64,000 nucleotides of DNA from JAHBXE01 sp044222195 (GTDB lineage Bacteria > Planctomycetota > Phycisphaerae > Phycisphaerales > UBA1924), in contig JBGANS010000002.1 of assembly GCA_044222195.1 (NCBI GenBank), positions 62,001-126,000 on the forward strand, in the 5' to 3' direction. Positions 18,116 to 26,958 of this stretch are shown here, in pieces. The position numbers and the translations under genes are program-made. Each line of letters opens with the position of its first letter. Within the stretch, counting starts at the first letter, position 1. The notes under the pieces are model-generated. The model saw only the letters and a list, made by a program, of their open reading frames with translations, was not told where the DNA came from and searched no databases.

Positions 18116-19057
18116 TCAGCGGATGATCGACGGGGGCACCAGGACCGCCAACACTTCCAAGCTACGCTGCGCCTCAGCCCAGTTCTCTTTCTTGGCGTAG
18201 ACGCGATCAACACTCGGGCGACTGCGTCCCATCGCCGCCCTCCAGTGTTCTTCAGGAACACCCGCCTGGAGCAGCATTGTCGCGGCCGTGTGACGAAGGA
18301 AGTGGGGGCTCAAGTCTGGCTTCCCCGTAAGGCTCTTAACGAAGTCGTCGCCCTTCAACTTGCGGAGCCGTCGGCCCACGACCCAGCATTGGTGCCGGTA
18401 GCAGTTGGCGTCCCCATACTGGGGCCGAGTGTCCGCCAGCAGCGCGAGTGCAGACTCACTAAGGAGCAGCAGGCGAAGGTCTCCGGTCTTTGCGCTGGTC
18501 TTCCCCAGAATGGCGAACACGCCCGACTCCACCGCATCACCTCTGCCGTACAACAGCTTGGGAAGTTCGCTGGCCCGCATGGCCCCGTAGAACTGAAGGA
18601 GCATCATCCGGGCGAGATTGGGCCGCATCTCCGCCACGGCGCGAAGAAGCACCTTCAGGTTGTCGGCGCTCACCGCCTTCGTCGTGACGGGACCGCGACG
18701 GAGGTTCTTAAGGACTCCAAGGCGGAATGGGCGTTCAACAAGTTCGATCTCATACGCGAATGTGAGCAGCCGCCGCGTGTAGGTCAGGACATCGTTCGCC
18801 GAGTTGGGCACGAGGCCGTCCCGGACGATCTTGGCCTTGAAGGCGATGAGATCTGTCGCACGCAACGATGCGAGGGAGCGAGTCCCGTAATCGGTCAGGA
18901 ACCGCTTCAGACAGGCCCTCACCTTGCACCGGCCATGTGCACCCGCTTCCGAGTCCACGAGGGCCCACAAGGCATCAGCGGCCTCCTGGACTGTCGCGGA
19001 TGAATCGGATGGGGCCTCGTTGGATGGATCCCGGCATGGTGGTGAGTTCTTTCGCAT
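18116..19057 (-). CDS. Tyrosine recombinase (integrase)
   Basis: A 313-residue site-specific recombinase. An N-terminal SAM-like core-binding region (TVQEAADALWALVDSEAG...) precedes the catalytic domain. It has the first Arg in GAMRASEL, the H-x-x-R box HFLRHTAAT, and the probable nucleophile Tyr in VDRVYAKKEN. I place the start at ATG 19057; the frame is open to 19177, but that extension overlaps the upstream gene and is not protein-like. It is convergent with the DUF499 cassette, whose stop lies 33 bp away, so this integrase marks one boundary of a mobile segment or mobilised the cassette. It is the last gene of a minus-strand module running from 24775. Confidence 0.85.
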   Translation of the reverse strand: MRKNSPPCRDPSNEAPSDSSATVQEAADALWALVDSEAGAHGRCKVRACLKRFLTDYGTRSLASLRATDLIAFKAKIVRDGLVPNSANDVLTYTRRLLTFAYEIELVERPFRLGVLKNLRRGPVTTKAVSADNLKVLLRAVAEMRPNLARMMLLQFYGAMRASELPKLLYGRGDAVESGVFAILGKTSAKTGDLRLLLLSESALALLADTRPQYGDANCYRHQCWVVGRRLRKLKGDDFVKSLTGKPDLSPHFLRHTAATMLLQAGVPEEHWRAAMGRSRPSVDRVYAKKENWAEAQRSLEVLAVLVPPSIIR

Positions 19058-19127
19058 CCACGCACAGGAACAAGGTGACCCGCTCGTGGCAAGTGCGGGG
19101 ACGCGGCAGTTAGGACTCGTAGTCGCC

Positions 19128-19553
19128 TCAACCTCCGAAATCGTCCGCTGGTTCGGCCTGGGCGGCTTCCTGCTCAATCGCCGTGACCTTCTTCTTCACC
19201 GCCTTGGTCAGCTTGTGGAACTTCACGATGGAATGCGCTGTGCCCTTGTACAAGTTTTCCCGCGCGTAGACCATGCCCCACTTGCCCTCGGCATCCTTGT
19301 ACTGGCCATTGGTGATTCCGAAGGCGGATTCGAACGCCTCGTAGTGCTTCGCGCTCTTTTCGGACGGGTGCAGGATCGCTGACAGCTTCGTGCTGTCGAT
19401 GTCTTGCTTGTCGTTCCTGTCCAACCGAAGATCGATGCGAAGTCGCGGTTTGCTGGCTCCGACATCCTCAACTTCAACCCGTTCGATTTGAGCGAAGTAG
19501 TGGTCCGGCTCAAGCAGCGGGTTCGAGTAGATTGCAGACAGATCAATTGCCAT
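19128..19553 (-). CDS. Small phage-like protein with acidic tail (141 aa)
   Basis: A 141-residue protein starting at ATG 19553, chosen for a very strong AAAGGAGG upstream. The first ~100 residues are beta-rich (HYFAQIERVEVEDVG ... LRIDLRLDRND), then a basic helix (KLTKAVKKKVTAIEQE) and a short acidic C-terminus ending DDFGG. The layout, with a beta-rich core plus acidic tip, is reminiscent of phage or plasmid single-stranded-DNA-binding proteins, and the neighbours are replication and methylation genes. I do not recognise a named family, so the SSB-like role is speculative. Confidence 0.65.
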   Translation of the reverse strand: MAIDLSAIYSNPLLEPDHYFAQIERVEVEDVGASKPRLRIDLRLDRNDKQDIDSTKLSAILHPSEKSAKHYEAFESAFGITNGQYKDAEGKWGMVYARENLYKGTAHSIVKFHKLTKAVKKKVTAIEQEAAQAEPADDFGG

Positions 19554-19723
19554 GGTGTCCTCCTTTGTAGTTGATGGCTTTACTAATCTGTTAATGCAAT
19601 CGCACCTGACGCGATTCCTCCTTCTTGTCGCCTGAATTTCGCAAATGAGCGCTGACGGCGTTGCCAATGGCACCCTCGACGGAGAGGACCAACTTGGCCC
19701 ACGTCTTTGGTCATGAGCGATCC

Positions 19724-20617
19724 TCAGGGGTGGTAGTTGATGTAGATGAGCAGCTCGTCCGTCTTCTGATGCGTTCCCGACAAGGTGTAGTTGATCGACA
19801 GCGTGTTGATGCCGGAAGCCCAGCCATAGAGGCTGCGAACCGCCGGCTGATCCGGCAGCGTCACCAAGGCGCTGCCTCGAATGCGACTAAGGGTCTGAGC
19901 AAGCCGGGCGTGGTCTGCTTTGGAGAATGTCGTTCGGTAGTAGCCCTCCAGCCCGGGGTAGGGGCTATCGATGAAAAAGAACGTCCGCTCCGCGTCGTAT
20001 TTGGAGATCACGGACCCGAAGTCGAGGTTTTCGAGGGTCACGTCCTGGAATCGGGCCGACCACTCGTAGATGGCGTTGACGATGTCCTGCACTCCCATCC
20101 GCTGGGGTGCATTCTTGAGAATGGCGAAGTAGGGTTTGTGACGTTGGCCACAACAGAAACCGTGAGCGCCGATGTAGAGCGTGCGGGCGGCGCGATTCAC
20201 AGGATCGAGAGCGGCCGGGTTTTGCGCGACGAGTTCATCGAACCGACGACGGCTGCGAGGATCAGCCGCCATCATGGCCGCCAACTCATCCGGATGATTT
20301 TTGACAACTTGGAAAAAGTTGAACATTTCACCATCCAGGTCGTTGACTACCTCTTGTTTCGAGCAGGGCTTGGCAAAGGTGTAGACGGCCGAACCCCCAA
20401 AGACCTCAACCGAGGTGCTGTGCGGTGGCGTGGCTGCAAGGAGCTTCTTCAAGACCTTGGACTTGGCCCCGGGATAGGGCAACAAACACCGCCGACGATG
20501 CCGATCTGATTCCGCCGGTCGTGTCTCCGTTGATGCGGCATGAGAGCGGACGGCGTTGCGCCACGCCTCCAGGGCTGAAATGGGATGCGACGATGGGGGT
20601 GTTCCGGTCTCTGACAT
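19724..20617 (-). CDS. D12-class DNA adenine methyltransferase (orphan)
   Basis: A 297-residue SAM-dependent DNA methyltransferase. The D12/Dam-like opening is seen in LLPYPGAKSKVLKKLL, with FGGSA in the SAM-binding loop and VVNDLDG as the acidic SAM contact. The catalytic tetrad appears as DSPYPG rather than the usual DPPY, a conservative but notable change. Order of motifs (SAM loop first, then D-S-P-Y) fits the alpha class. The start at 20617 has GAGGACC upstream; the first ~40 residues are low-complexity. No cognate restriction enzyme is adjacent, so it is probably an element-encoded orphan enzyme protecting the element from host restriction or altering replication. Confidence 0.8.
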   Translation of the reverse strand: MSETGTPPSSHPISALEAWRNAVRSHAASTETRPAESDRHRRRCLLPYPGAKSKVLKKLLAATPPHSTSVEVFGGSAVYTFAKPCSKQEVVNDLDGEMFNFFQVVKNHPDELAAMMAADPRSRRRFDELVAQNPAALDPVNRAARTLYIGAHGFCCGQRHKPYFAILKNAPQRMGVQDIVNAIYEWSARFQDVTLENLDFGSVISKYDAERTFFFIDSPYPGLEGYYRTTFSKADHARLAQTLSRIRGSALVTLPDQPAVRSLYGWASGINTLSINYTLSGTHQKTDELLIYINYHP

Positions 20618-20642
20618 GGCTGTGGTCCTCAATCGCTGCGTA

Positions 20643-22349
20643 TCACGCGAGCGTCAGATCAACTGTACTTTTCAAAGCTTGCACCTGAAGCGACTTCGGA
20701 TCAAAGGGTTGATGAAGCGGACTGCGAGCTTCGAAACCGGGGTGATGCGGACCGAGTCGGAATTCCTCCGCCCGACCGCTTCGGTAACAGCCGGGCCCCC
20801 GGGTGTGCTCGATCAGGCCCGACTTGAGCAGTAGCCTCTTGATCGCGGCCCACTTCCGCTTGTCGCAAAGGCGGGTGTAGAGGCCGGTCGCCTTGAGCTT
20901 CTGGAATGCGACCATGACGTAGTTCTGGCCCACGGTGTGCTGGTATGTGGGATTGGGTTGTCGGCGCACAATTCGGCCCGTGACGATGAACAGGGCCACC
21001 GCGACATCATCAAATGTCACTACTCGCGGGCACCCAGAGGCCCGCAGATCCGCCTCCGTCAGTCGTTCCTTGATGAGCGGCAGATACCGCAGGACGCCCC
21101 GCCGATGGAGGGGACGGAATGACATTTGGCACGAGCGGATCGCGTCCTCCGCTCGGCGCACCCGACGACCTTTCACATCCACGCCGGTGTTGAGGCCGTT
21201 GGACTCGTAGAACTGAAGGGCTTCTACGGTTGTGGGAGGGCGGTTGAGGGTTCGTGCGAGAACGAACACCGACTCGAACATCCGCTGATTGGGATTTGTG
21301 ATACTGCGAAGCCGTGTCATTGGATCGGTCGCGCCGACGCCGTCTTCACAGTAAACATCTTGCTGAGAAGAGAAGATCTCTGAGAGATCTGAACCCTCCG
21401 TGCACAGAGAGGGGCTCTGAGTCTTTGAGATCTCGCCGGACTCGGTGGACAGAGTTCTCGTGGCAGAGGGGGTATCTCGGTCCGCCTGGGGATGGCAGAA
21501 AACCCCATCAGATTTCAACGAATCCGATGGTTTCTGGCTGTTCCCCCCAAAGGTCGTCATGTCCTCAAGAATGATGTCGAATACGGAGTCATTTGAGGCC
21601 AGTGAGAACGCTGAATAGGGGATGAGGCTGGTCAGCATCAGAGACCGCATCTGATCGGCGGTTCTGGGTCGGGGGAGCTTGCCCAACCGTCCCATCAATC
21701 CCTTGGCGACGATACCGTCCTCGATGACGGTGAAGTTTCCGTAGATCCCGCAGAACTCACAAAGGAACTCCTCGTTGGCGATCATCTGCCGCATTCTTCT
21801 GGTCATAGTCTCCAGGTCTGCGTTCAGCGTCCGTGAAGCCACAAGCTTGCAGTCGGTCCGCACATACAGATGGGCACCGTATCCGCCGGTGGAGGACTCC
21901 AGGTAGGTGTTCCATTCCGAGAACAGCGCAGTTTGAATGAACTGTGCGGCTCGCATCGCGTCACTCTTCTCGCCGTACGCGGTCTTGTGTGAGTCGTGCC
22001 AGTCGAAGTCAAACATCAAGAGGGCTTCGTTTGAGGAGCGCCGGGAGGTGTAGTAGGTGGTCTCCTCCTTGGCGAGATGCTTCTGGATGTCCTTCTGGCG
22101 AAGAGGAGGCAAGCCGAAGAACTTTCCGTGTGCGAGAGGAGTGAGCGTGAAGGGACAAACCTGTTCACCGGCCAATTTTTGTTCGCGCTGGCGCCGCCGC
22201 AGCCGGTAGTTCGTCCCGATCCACTCGGCCGAGTGCCGCCCAGCGACGCCGGCAGGTCGCGGGTGAGACCAGCCGTAGTCCACATCTGAGACATGGCGCT
22301 GAAGCCAACGGGCGCACTGTTTGAGGAGAACGTCTGGTTTCTGTTTCAT
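20643..22349 (-). CDS. AEP-like primase / replication protein
   Basis: A 568-residue protein. The segment LLMFDFDWHD (~residues 110-120) and GGYGAHLYVR downstream match the hhhDhD and s-x-H motifs of archaeo-eukaryotic primases (AEP). A central low-complexity region of Ser/Thr-rich sequence (~270-350) links to a C-terminal part with helix-turn-helix-like segments (KRKWAAIKRLLLKSGLIEH). This organisation suggests a replication initiator or primase-polymerase of a mobile element. Most mobile-element PrimPols add a helicase, and none is seen in this polypeptide. It lies between the two orphan methyltransferases in the minus-strand module. The start at ATG 22349 is chosen over an upstream TTG, without a good ribosome binding site. 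Confidence 0.6.
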   Translation of the reverse strand: MKQKPDVLLKQCARWLQRHVSDVDYGWSHPRPAGVAGRHSAEWIGTNYRLRRRQREQKLAGEQVCPFTLTPLAHGKFFGLPPLRQKDIQKHLAKEETTYYTSRRSSNEALLMFDFDWHDSHKTAYGEKSDAMRAAQFIQTALFSEWNTYLESSTGGYGAHLYVRTDCKLVASRTLNADLETMTRRMRQMIANEEFLCEFCGIYGNFTVIEDGIVAKGLMGRLGKLPRPRTADQMRSLMLTSLIPYSAFSLASNDSVFDIILEDMTTFGGNSQKPSDSLKSDGVFCHPQADRDTPSATRTLSTESGEISKTQSPSLCTEGSDLSEIFSSQQDVYCEDGVGATDPMTRLRSITNPNQRMFESVFVLARTLNRPPTTVEALQFYESNGLNTGVDVKGRRVRRAEDAIRSCQMSFRPLHRRGVLRYLPLIKERLTEADLRASGCPRVVTFDDVAVALFIVTGRIVRRQPNPTYQHTVGQNYVMVAFQKLKATGLYTRLCDKRKWAAIKRLLLKSGLIEHTRGPGCYRSGRAEEFRLGPHHPGFEARSPLHQPFDPKSLQVQALKSTVDLTLA

Positions 22350-22436
22350 GGGCGGCTCGTCTGTCCGAGAGGGTCTGGGCAAGGGGCGACTCGTCTCGCA
22401 TGCTGGGCACTTGGCAGTCGCAACAGCGACGGCGAC

Positions 22437-22850
22437 CTATGCAGGCGGTGGCGTGACCGGCGCAATGATGTGGGTGCCCCAAGCCAATGAGACCATCGCC
22501 ACATCGATGGCGCTCATGTCTGCCGGAACGTCATCCGGGGCGAGCAGCTTCGCCACCATGTTCTGCAAGGCGGCTTTGTCTTGAGCCGGGTCCTGATCGC
22601 AGGGCTTAAGGACTACCCGCCCCAGCTCGGTCAGCCGCTCCAAGTCACGTTTGAGCTTCGGAATGCGCGACACGCTTCCAAATACCGTCACGCTCGCGGG
22701 CTCAAATAGGCTGTGCACGCGGTAGAGCCAGATGGTCCGCCGGCGATGGCGATATTGGCGTGAGATCGGAACGACGGGATATCGCTCGGCTGGAACGATG
22801 GAGTGTGGTGTCAGCGGTTGCAAAGAGAGAGACGAAGCGTGGGGATGCAT
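22437..22850 (-). CDS. Hypothetical protein (137 aa)
   Basis: I do not recognise this protein. It has a basic N-terminal half rich in Arg and Tyr (RQYRHRRRTIWLYRVHSL), a central ASVTVFGSVSRIPKLKRDLERL segment and a C-terminal helix. It sits within the minus-strand mobile module, 87 bp upstream of the primase-like gene. AGGA lies ~10 nt before the ATG at 22850. Confidence 0.45.
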   Translation of the reverse strand: MHPHASSLSLQPLTPHSIVPAERYPVVPISRQYRHRRRTIWLYRVHSLFEPASVTVFGSVSRIPKLKRDLERLTELGRVVLKPCDQDPAQDKAALQNMVAKLLAPDDVPADMSAIDVAMVSLAWGTHIIAPVTPPPA

Positions 22851-23275
22851 TTGCAGATTCCTGTTTCGCGCAGAGGAAGGCCCGCTGCCTCGACGAGGCG
22901 GTAAGTCCGGGCTATTCCAGGGATGAATCGCCGAACTCGGCTATCGCCGAGTGCGGGCGGAACTACAGAGTGCCTCCGGAGCCGTGGGAGGTCAGGCGTC
23001 AATGTGCCGCACGTTCAAGATGTGAAGCCGAGTTGTCGCCGCTAAACGATCAACTCCTCATGGGTCGTCGCCGCCGCCAAATAAGATAGTCCGGGCGTTC
23101 TGCACCAGGAGACGCAGCACACCGGCCAGCAGCAGTGTGTCCCGATCGGCTCCGGACGCGACTGGTGCGGCATGGCCTGGATGGATGATTCGACAGCACG
23201 GTCCACGATAGTGTCCGCCGCTTCCACCTAGTGCGCGATTTCGGACTGCGCGGGTAAGAGCGCTTCCGCACCCGT
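22851..23275. other. Gap in the minus-strand mobile module
   Basis: A 425-bp stretch between the methyltransferase stop and the hypothetical gene. Only short frames without ribosome binding sites occur, and I see no RNA gene or repeat. It may contain an internal promoter or decayed coding sequence. Confidence 0.4.
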
Positions 23276-24775
23276 TCAGGGTGAGCCAGTGGAAGACAAC
23301 GCTGCCTCGATCCTCTGTACTCCGAATGCGAAGTTGGCGGCGTTGGTCTCGCAGTAGAGCCAGCGAAGATTTGATCGGATGGCGGCTTCAACCATCGAGC
23401 CCGAACAGCCACACATGTCAACGGCGAGATCGCCGGGCAGCGTCAGTTTGCGGAAGAAGAACCTCGGGAGGGTCCACGGCTTTTCAAAAACGTGCACCCG
23501 TCCAATCTGTGCCTTTCCCGTCTTGAAGTCGTAGCAAGCATCTTGTGATGGCGAGCGGAACCCCTTGAGGCTAAGGCCCTCAAGCGCTTCTTGCTCAACC
23601 CGTTCCAAATTGGTCTGCTCCAGGACATCGCCCCGGCGCAGCGCAGGGTCAAAGTCGGATAGGGCGTCGGAATCTCGTGCCAACAAGAGAATTCTCTCGG
23701 TTGACACAGTAAACGGGCTGTCGAAGTGCCCGGGCTGGTGGTTGCGCTTCTGCCAGTAAAGAGGAATGATCTGCTTGTATCCGGCTTCGCGGGCCGCGAG
23801 GATGACCTCTGGGCGGTCAGGCTCAGTTGCCGCTTGAAAGAGGACCATCACGCCCCTGTCGCTGAGGCATCGGAATCCGAGCCGGACTCCATCCGTCGTG
23901 AGCTTTGTCGCGTCAACGCGGCTATTGGCGTCGCAGTCGGTCAGGAGCCCGCTGGGATCGTTGCGTCCGCCATCATGGCCGCCATCCTTATTCTGAACGT
24001 ACTGGGCGTAGGGTGGATCGAACCAGAGGATGGTCGCCGAGCCGTCTTCAAGCTCTTGGAGCACATCCAGGCAACTACGTTGATGACACGACTTGAGCCA
24101 GGGAAGTTGCCGACGCTTGAGCCTGCCCCAGTGTTCTAACGCCTCCTCCCGGGCCTTCTCGATTCGGGCGGCGATGCGCCGCTTCGTCGCAGCCCTGAGA
24201 TTGCGCGCCAAGCCCTTATTGCGGATGAAGTCTCTGAGGACATCCTCTATCGGATGGTCTTCGGGCACGGCTCTCTTGAGCTTCAAGTTGTCGAGCATCC
24301 GACGTGCGACATCGCACTCGTACCACGAGACGCTGTTGTCGAGGGCCAGCTTCCGAGCGCCCGCCTCCGGGAATGCGATGGCCGTGCTGCGAAGTTGCGA
24401 CAACATGGGGTAGGAAAGGCGGGACATGTAGCGCTCGCGGGCAAACTTGAGGGTGACCCGCTTGCCGTCGAGGTGCATCGACGTGACCTGGCGCAGAAGA
24501 TCGCCCGCAATCCACTTCCAGTGGGATCCCAAAGTGATTGCCTTCTCAATGTCGCCGCATAGCCGCCGAAGCTGGCCGTCGGCAGAAGTTTGAGCGCTCA
24601 AACCTTTGGGTCCGGACATGCGGGGACGATTGGACTTGGCACGAAGCGCGAGGGTCATGCCTGTCTGTCCGGCTGGGAGGTCCTCGTGGAGCCGGTGGGC
24701 TGGTGCGGTCCGACGACCAGCGTTGCGGGTGCGGGAGGCCGCTGTTCGAAGGCGACGCTGGCGAGACTTCTTCAT
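23276..24775 (-). CDS. Beta-class DNA methyltransferase (orphan)
   Basis: A 499-residue protein starting at ATG 24775, with GGAGGC close upstream. The N-terminal ~240 residues are helical and basic, possibly a DNA-recognition part. The catalytic motif ILWFDPPYAQYV then precedes the SAM-binding motif DMCGCSGSMVEAA near the C-terminus. This DPPY-first order is the beta class, which includes N6-adenine and N4-cytosine methyltransferases. The motif I loop is D-M-C-G-C-S-G-S rather than the usual D-x-F-x-G-S-G. No restriction partner is adjacent. It is the first gene of the minus-strand module and is divergent from the plus-strand small genes at 25133. Confidence 0.78.
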   Translation of the reverse strand: MKKSRQRRLRTAASRTRNAGRRTAPAHRLHEDLPAGQTGMTLALRAKSNRPRMSGPKGLSAQTSADGQLRRLCGDIEKAITLGSHWKWIAGDLLRQVTSMHLDGKRVTLKFARERYMSRLSYPMLSQLRSTAIAFPEAGARKLALDNSVSWYECDVARRMLDNLKLKRAVPEDHPIEDVLRDFIRNKGLARNLRAATKRRIAARIEKAREEALEHWGRLKRRQLPWLKSCHQRSCLDVLQELEDGSATILWFDPPYAQYVQNKDGGHDGGRNDPSGLLTDCDANSRVDATKLTTDGVRLGFRCLSDRGVMVLFQAATEPDRPEVILAAREAGYKQIIPLYWQKRNHQPGHFDSPFTVSTERILLLARDSDALSDFDPALRRGDVLEQTNLERVEQEALEGLSLKGFRSPSQDACYDFKTGKAQIGRVHVFEKPWTLPRFFFRKLTLPGDLAVDMCGCSGSMVEAAIRSNLRWLYCETNAANFAFGVQRIEAALSSTGSP

Positions 24776-25132
24776 CGGTGCCTCCGTAGCCTCTAAACGT
24801 ATCGGCTTGCGGGTGCAGCCGAAAGCAGTCTCACTCATGGTTTGACAGCGCGATGTTCAAATACTTGCGGTGCATCGCCTGGATTTCTTCTAGGTGCAAG
24901 CCGCAATCGGTATCGTTAGTTGTTCGGCGAATGGTTTGCCGGGCCCGCGAACGGGACCGCCCGAACGCGGGAGGCTGAGAACGGTCTCCGACGGCTTGCA
25001 CGAGTCGCAGGCCACAGTTGCGAAGCCCCGGCGCTCGGGGCGAGTCAGACGCAGGCAACACAAGCCTGTTTGAAGTTGAGGATGCGGCGCGTCGCCGCGT
25101 CTCCGGTGTCTCATTGACTGAAGGGAAAGTAG
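24776..25132. other. Divergent intergenic region
   Basis: About 357 bp separate the divergent methyltransferase (minus) and the 172-aa gene (plus), so both promoters should be here. A TTGACA hexamer occurs at 24842-24847 but no matching -10 at 17-bp spacing is seen. Several GC-rich short palindromes are present (e.g. near 24950 and 25025). Confidence 0.4.
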
Positions 25133-25651
25133 ATGAACGGCAGCGCGAATGCACCCAGTGTCACCATCATGGCCAACGCCGGAATGACCCTTGAGCGATT
25201 CAAAGAAGTTGAGGAGCAGCCTCTCAAAAATCTTTCGCATCAAGAGTTTCTTGCTCTCTGCGCGATGCTGTTCGACGCGAGCGAGTTGATCGTGGTGATG
25301 ACGCCCGACAGGTGCCCGCAGACGTTGGAGCAGATGCCGGTGCGAGTCTTTGCTCAGGCGTATCTGATGCTGGCCGAACATCTGAAGGCTCAGCCGAGGA
25401 TGAATCGTTGTCTGTTCGCAACGGGGTCGCTCAAGGACTCGAACGGCATTGAACACGGATGTCTCGCCTGGAACATCGACGGTGCGCGGAGTTGTTTGCA
25501 ACTGTTCTTTGGCACGCAGGCGCAGTGCGACATGCGGTTCGCCTTCTGGGAGCAGGCGCATGGATCGTTTGGGCTGTCCGGCGGGGTGCGCTTGCCCAAA
25601 GTGATGGCGACCAATCGGCACTTCAAGACACGCAAGCCGCGCCATCGGTGA
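25133..25651 (+). CDS. Hypothetical protein (172 aa)
   Basis: Not recognised. The N-terminal half is helical (MTLERFKEVEEQPLKNLSHQEFLALCAMLF), and the C-terminal half mixes beta strands with aromatic residues (CLAWNIDGARSCLQLFFG). It leads a plus-strand run of three small unknown genes before the HTH protein and integrase of a mobile region. The start at ATG 25133 is preceded by a purine-rich AAGGGAAAG. Confidence 0.5.
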   Translation: MNGSANAPSVTIMANAGMTLERFKEVEEQPLKNLSHQEFLALCAMLFDASELIVVMTPDRCPQTLEQMPVRVFAQAYLMLAEHLKAQPRMNRCLFATGSLKDSNGIEHGCLAWNIDGARSCLQLFFGTQAQCDMRFAFWEQAHGSFGLSGGVRLPKVMATNRHFKTRKPRHR

Positions 25652-25665
25652 GGAGGAGCATCAAC

Positions 25666-25986
25666 ATGGACGCCAAGGAACACCTGCTCCAGGACGACCT
25701 GGATATGACCGTGATGCAGCATGATGCCAAGGGGTTCGGCATCTTCAACAACGGCTCCAGAAGCATCACCTTCGGATTCGACATGGACCCGAACACTCTT
25801 CTGAATATGGCAGGGCATGTGCTTGCCAAGGCGCTGTTCAGCGCCGCTCAGGGAATGCCCAGTCTTGAGCCGTTTGTCGAGATGGAGTTCAACCGCCTGT
25901 GTGCACTCATCGTTGCCGATGCCCAGGAGCAGGCGTTTGCGACCTTGAAGAGGATGACGAGCGACGAGCCTCTGCCGCCGCTCTAG
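25666..25986 (+). CDS. Hypothetical protein (106 aa)
   Basis: A 106-residue protein with a strong GAGGAGGAG before ATG 25666, 14 bp after the previous stop. It has an acidic N-terminus, a beta-like stretch (GFGIFNNGSRSITFGFDMD) and a hydrophobic helix (LLNMAGHVLAKALFSAAQG), and is otherwise unremarkable. Probably co-translated with 25133-25651. No function assigned. Confidence 0.55.
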   Translation: MDAKEHLLQDDLDMTVMQHDAKGFGIFNNGSRSITFGFDMDPNTLLNMAGHVLAKALFSAAQGMPSLEPFVEMEFNRLCALIVADAQEQAFATLKRMTSDEPLPPL

Positions 25987-26023
25987 TCGTTTCGAGTAAC
26001 ACCACCAAGAAACAGGAAGCAGA

Positions 26024-26518
26024 ATGAAGATTTACAAACCGTCGAGGATTCCCGCCGATCCCGAGCAAGCGTACAAGGGCAATGGGTGGAAGGGATGGGA
26101 TGAGTTTCTCGGGAAGACCAAGACCGCCAAAGCTCAAAACCGAGTGCGCGTTGAGCGCAAAGACGCGGAGCTGTCCGAGCAGATTGTCGAGCGTCAGTTC
26201 AAACTGTTCCTCGAACTTGGCGTTTTCAAGGAGTTGGAGAGCGAGGAGGCTCAAGAGGCTGTGAAGTGCGTCAAGGACATTGCTCGACGGGGACTCGGCC
26301 ACTTCCAGCGAACCGGCCGTGTGCCGGCGAAGAGGACTGTGGGCAAATGGAAGTCCGAAGTGATCCATGAGGCCTGTGTGAGGCTCTACTTGGAAGGCTA
26401 CCGAAAGGACCTGTTCGACGAGTTTGTGGCCAAGGTGGATCGACAACTGGACGCGGCGATTGAGGGCGGTCGAGGGCCCGACACAGATGATGGCGTAGAG
26501 AGTTCGGGCCATCGCTGA
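26024..26518 (+). CDS. Protein with an integrase-repeat-like motif (164 aa)
   Basis: A 164-residue, highly charged, mostly helical protein. Residues 5-30 (KPSRIPADPEQAYKGNGWKG, then WDEFLG) look like a single copy of the 'phage integrase repeat' motif (P-x-x-P-x-x-x-Y ... G-W-x-x-W-x-D-W/F-L-G). The motif usually occurs as repeats on integrases or in DNA-binding proteins, here in a stand-alone protein. The rest resembles a DNA-binding helical bundle (VKCVKDIARRGLGHFQRTGR). It lies just upstream of an HTH protein and an integrase, which suggests an accessory recombination or regulatory role. That role is inference. Confidence 0.55.
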   Translation: MKIYKPSRIPADPEQAYKGNGWKGWDEFLGKTKTAKAQNRVRVERKDAELSEQIVERQFKLFLELGVFKELESEEAQEAVKCVKDIARRGLGHFQRTGRVPAKRTVGKWKSEVIHEACVRLYLEGYRKDLFDEFVAKVDRQLDAAIEGGRGPDTDDGVESSGHR

Positions 26519-26592
26519 ACGGCGGTGGGGTGGCGTGCATGTGGAAATGGAACGGAGGTTGACGGCGGGTGTGTCCCGCTGCTGGTAGCTCT

Positions 26593-26958
26593 ATGGATCT
26601 GCAATCCTCCAACATTGACGACAGGCTGGCACGAATCGAATCGTGCGTGTCGAACGTTGTGGAGGGGATGAGGCTCATCCAGTATTGGCCTGGGCGACGG
26701 GTGTTGCTCGTGGTGTCGGAGGTCGCCGCTCTCTGCGGCGTCTCGCCCAAGACGGTGCGGCGATGGATCGCCGACGAGGGCTTGCCGACCGTCAGGATCC
26801 GCGCCGCCGGGGCTCGGCAGGCCGTCTTCGTACGACCCGGCGACCTAGATGCGTGGATCGATGCTCGACGGTTTGAGTCGGCCGAAGGGACAGAAGAGGC
26901 GGTTCTGCGGCTGGATGGCCGTCGGTTTACGGAGGGGGTTCAAGGAAAGCGGGCTTGA
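26593..26958 (+). CDS. Excisionase-like helix-turn-helix protein
   Basis: A 121-residue protein with a MerR/excisionase-type winged HTH: VSEVAALCGVSPKTVRRWIADEGLP ending in DLDAWI (residues ~40-90). Such proteins bind DNA at attachment sites and control integration or excision. It lies directly upstream of the tyrosine recombinase at 27020. Start is either ATG 26593 or GTG 26569, and neither has a strong ribosome binding site. Confidence 0.7.
   Translation: MDLQSSNIDDRLARIESCVSNVVEGMRLIQYWPGRRVLLVVSEVAALCGVSPKTVRRWIADEGLPTVRIRAAGARQAVFVRPGDLDAWIDARRFESAEGTEEAVLRLDGRRFTEGVQGKRA

Noticed and set aside
24842..24847. TTGACA as a promoter for the methyltransferase or the 172-aa gene
   Set aside because: No -10 hexamer at 15-19 bp on the plus strand; orientation does not fit the minus-strand gene.
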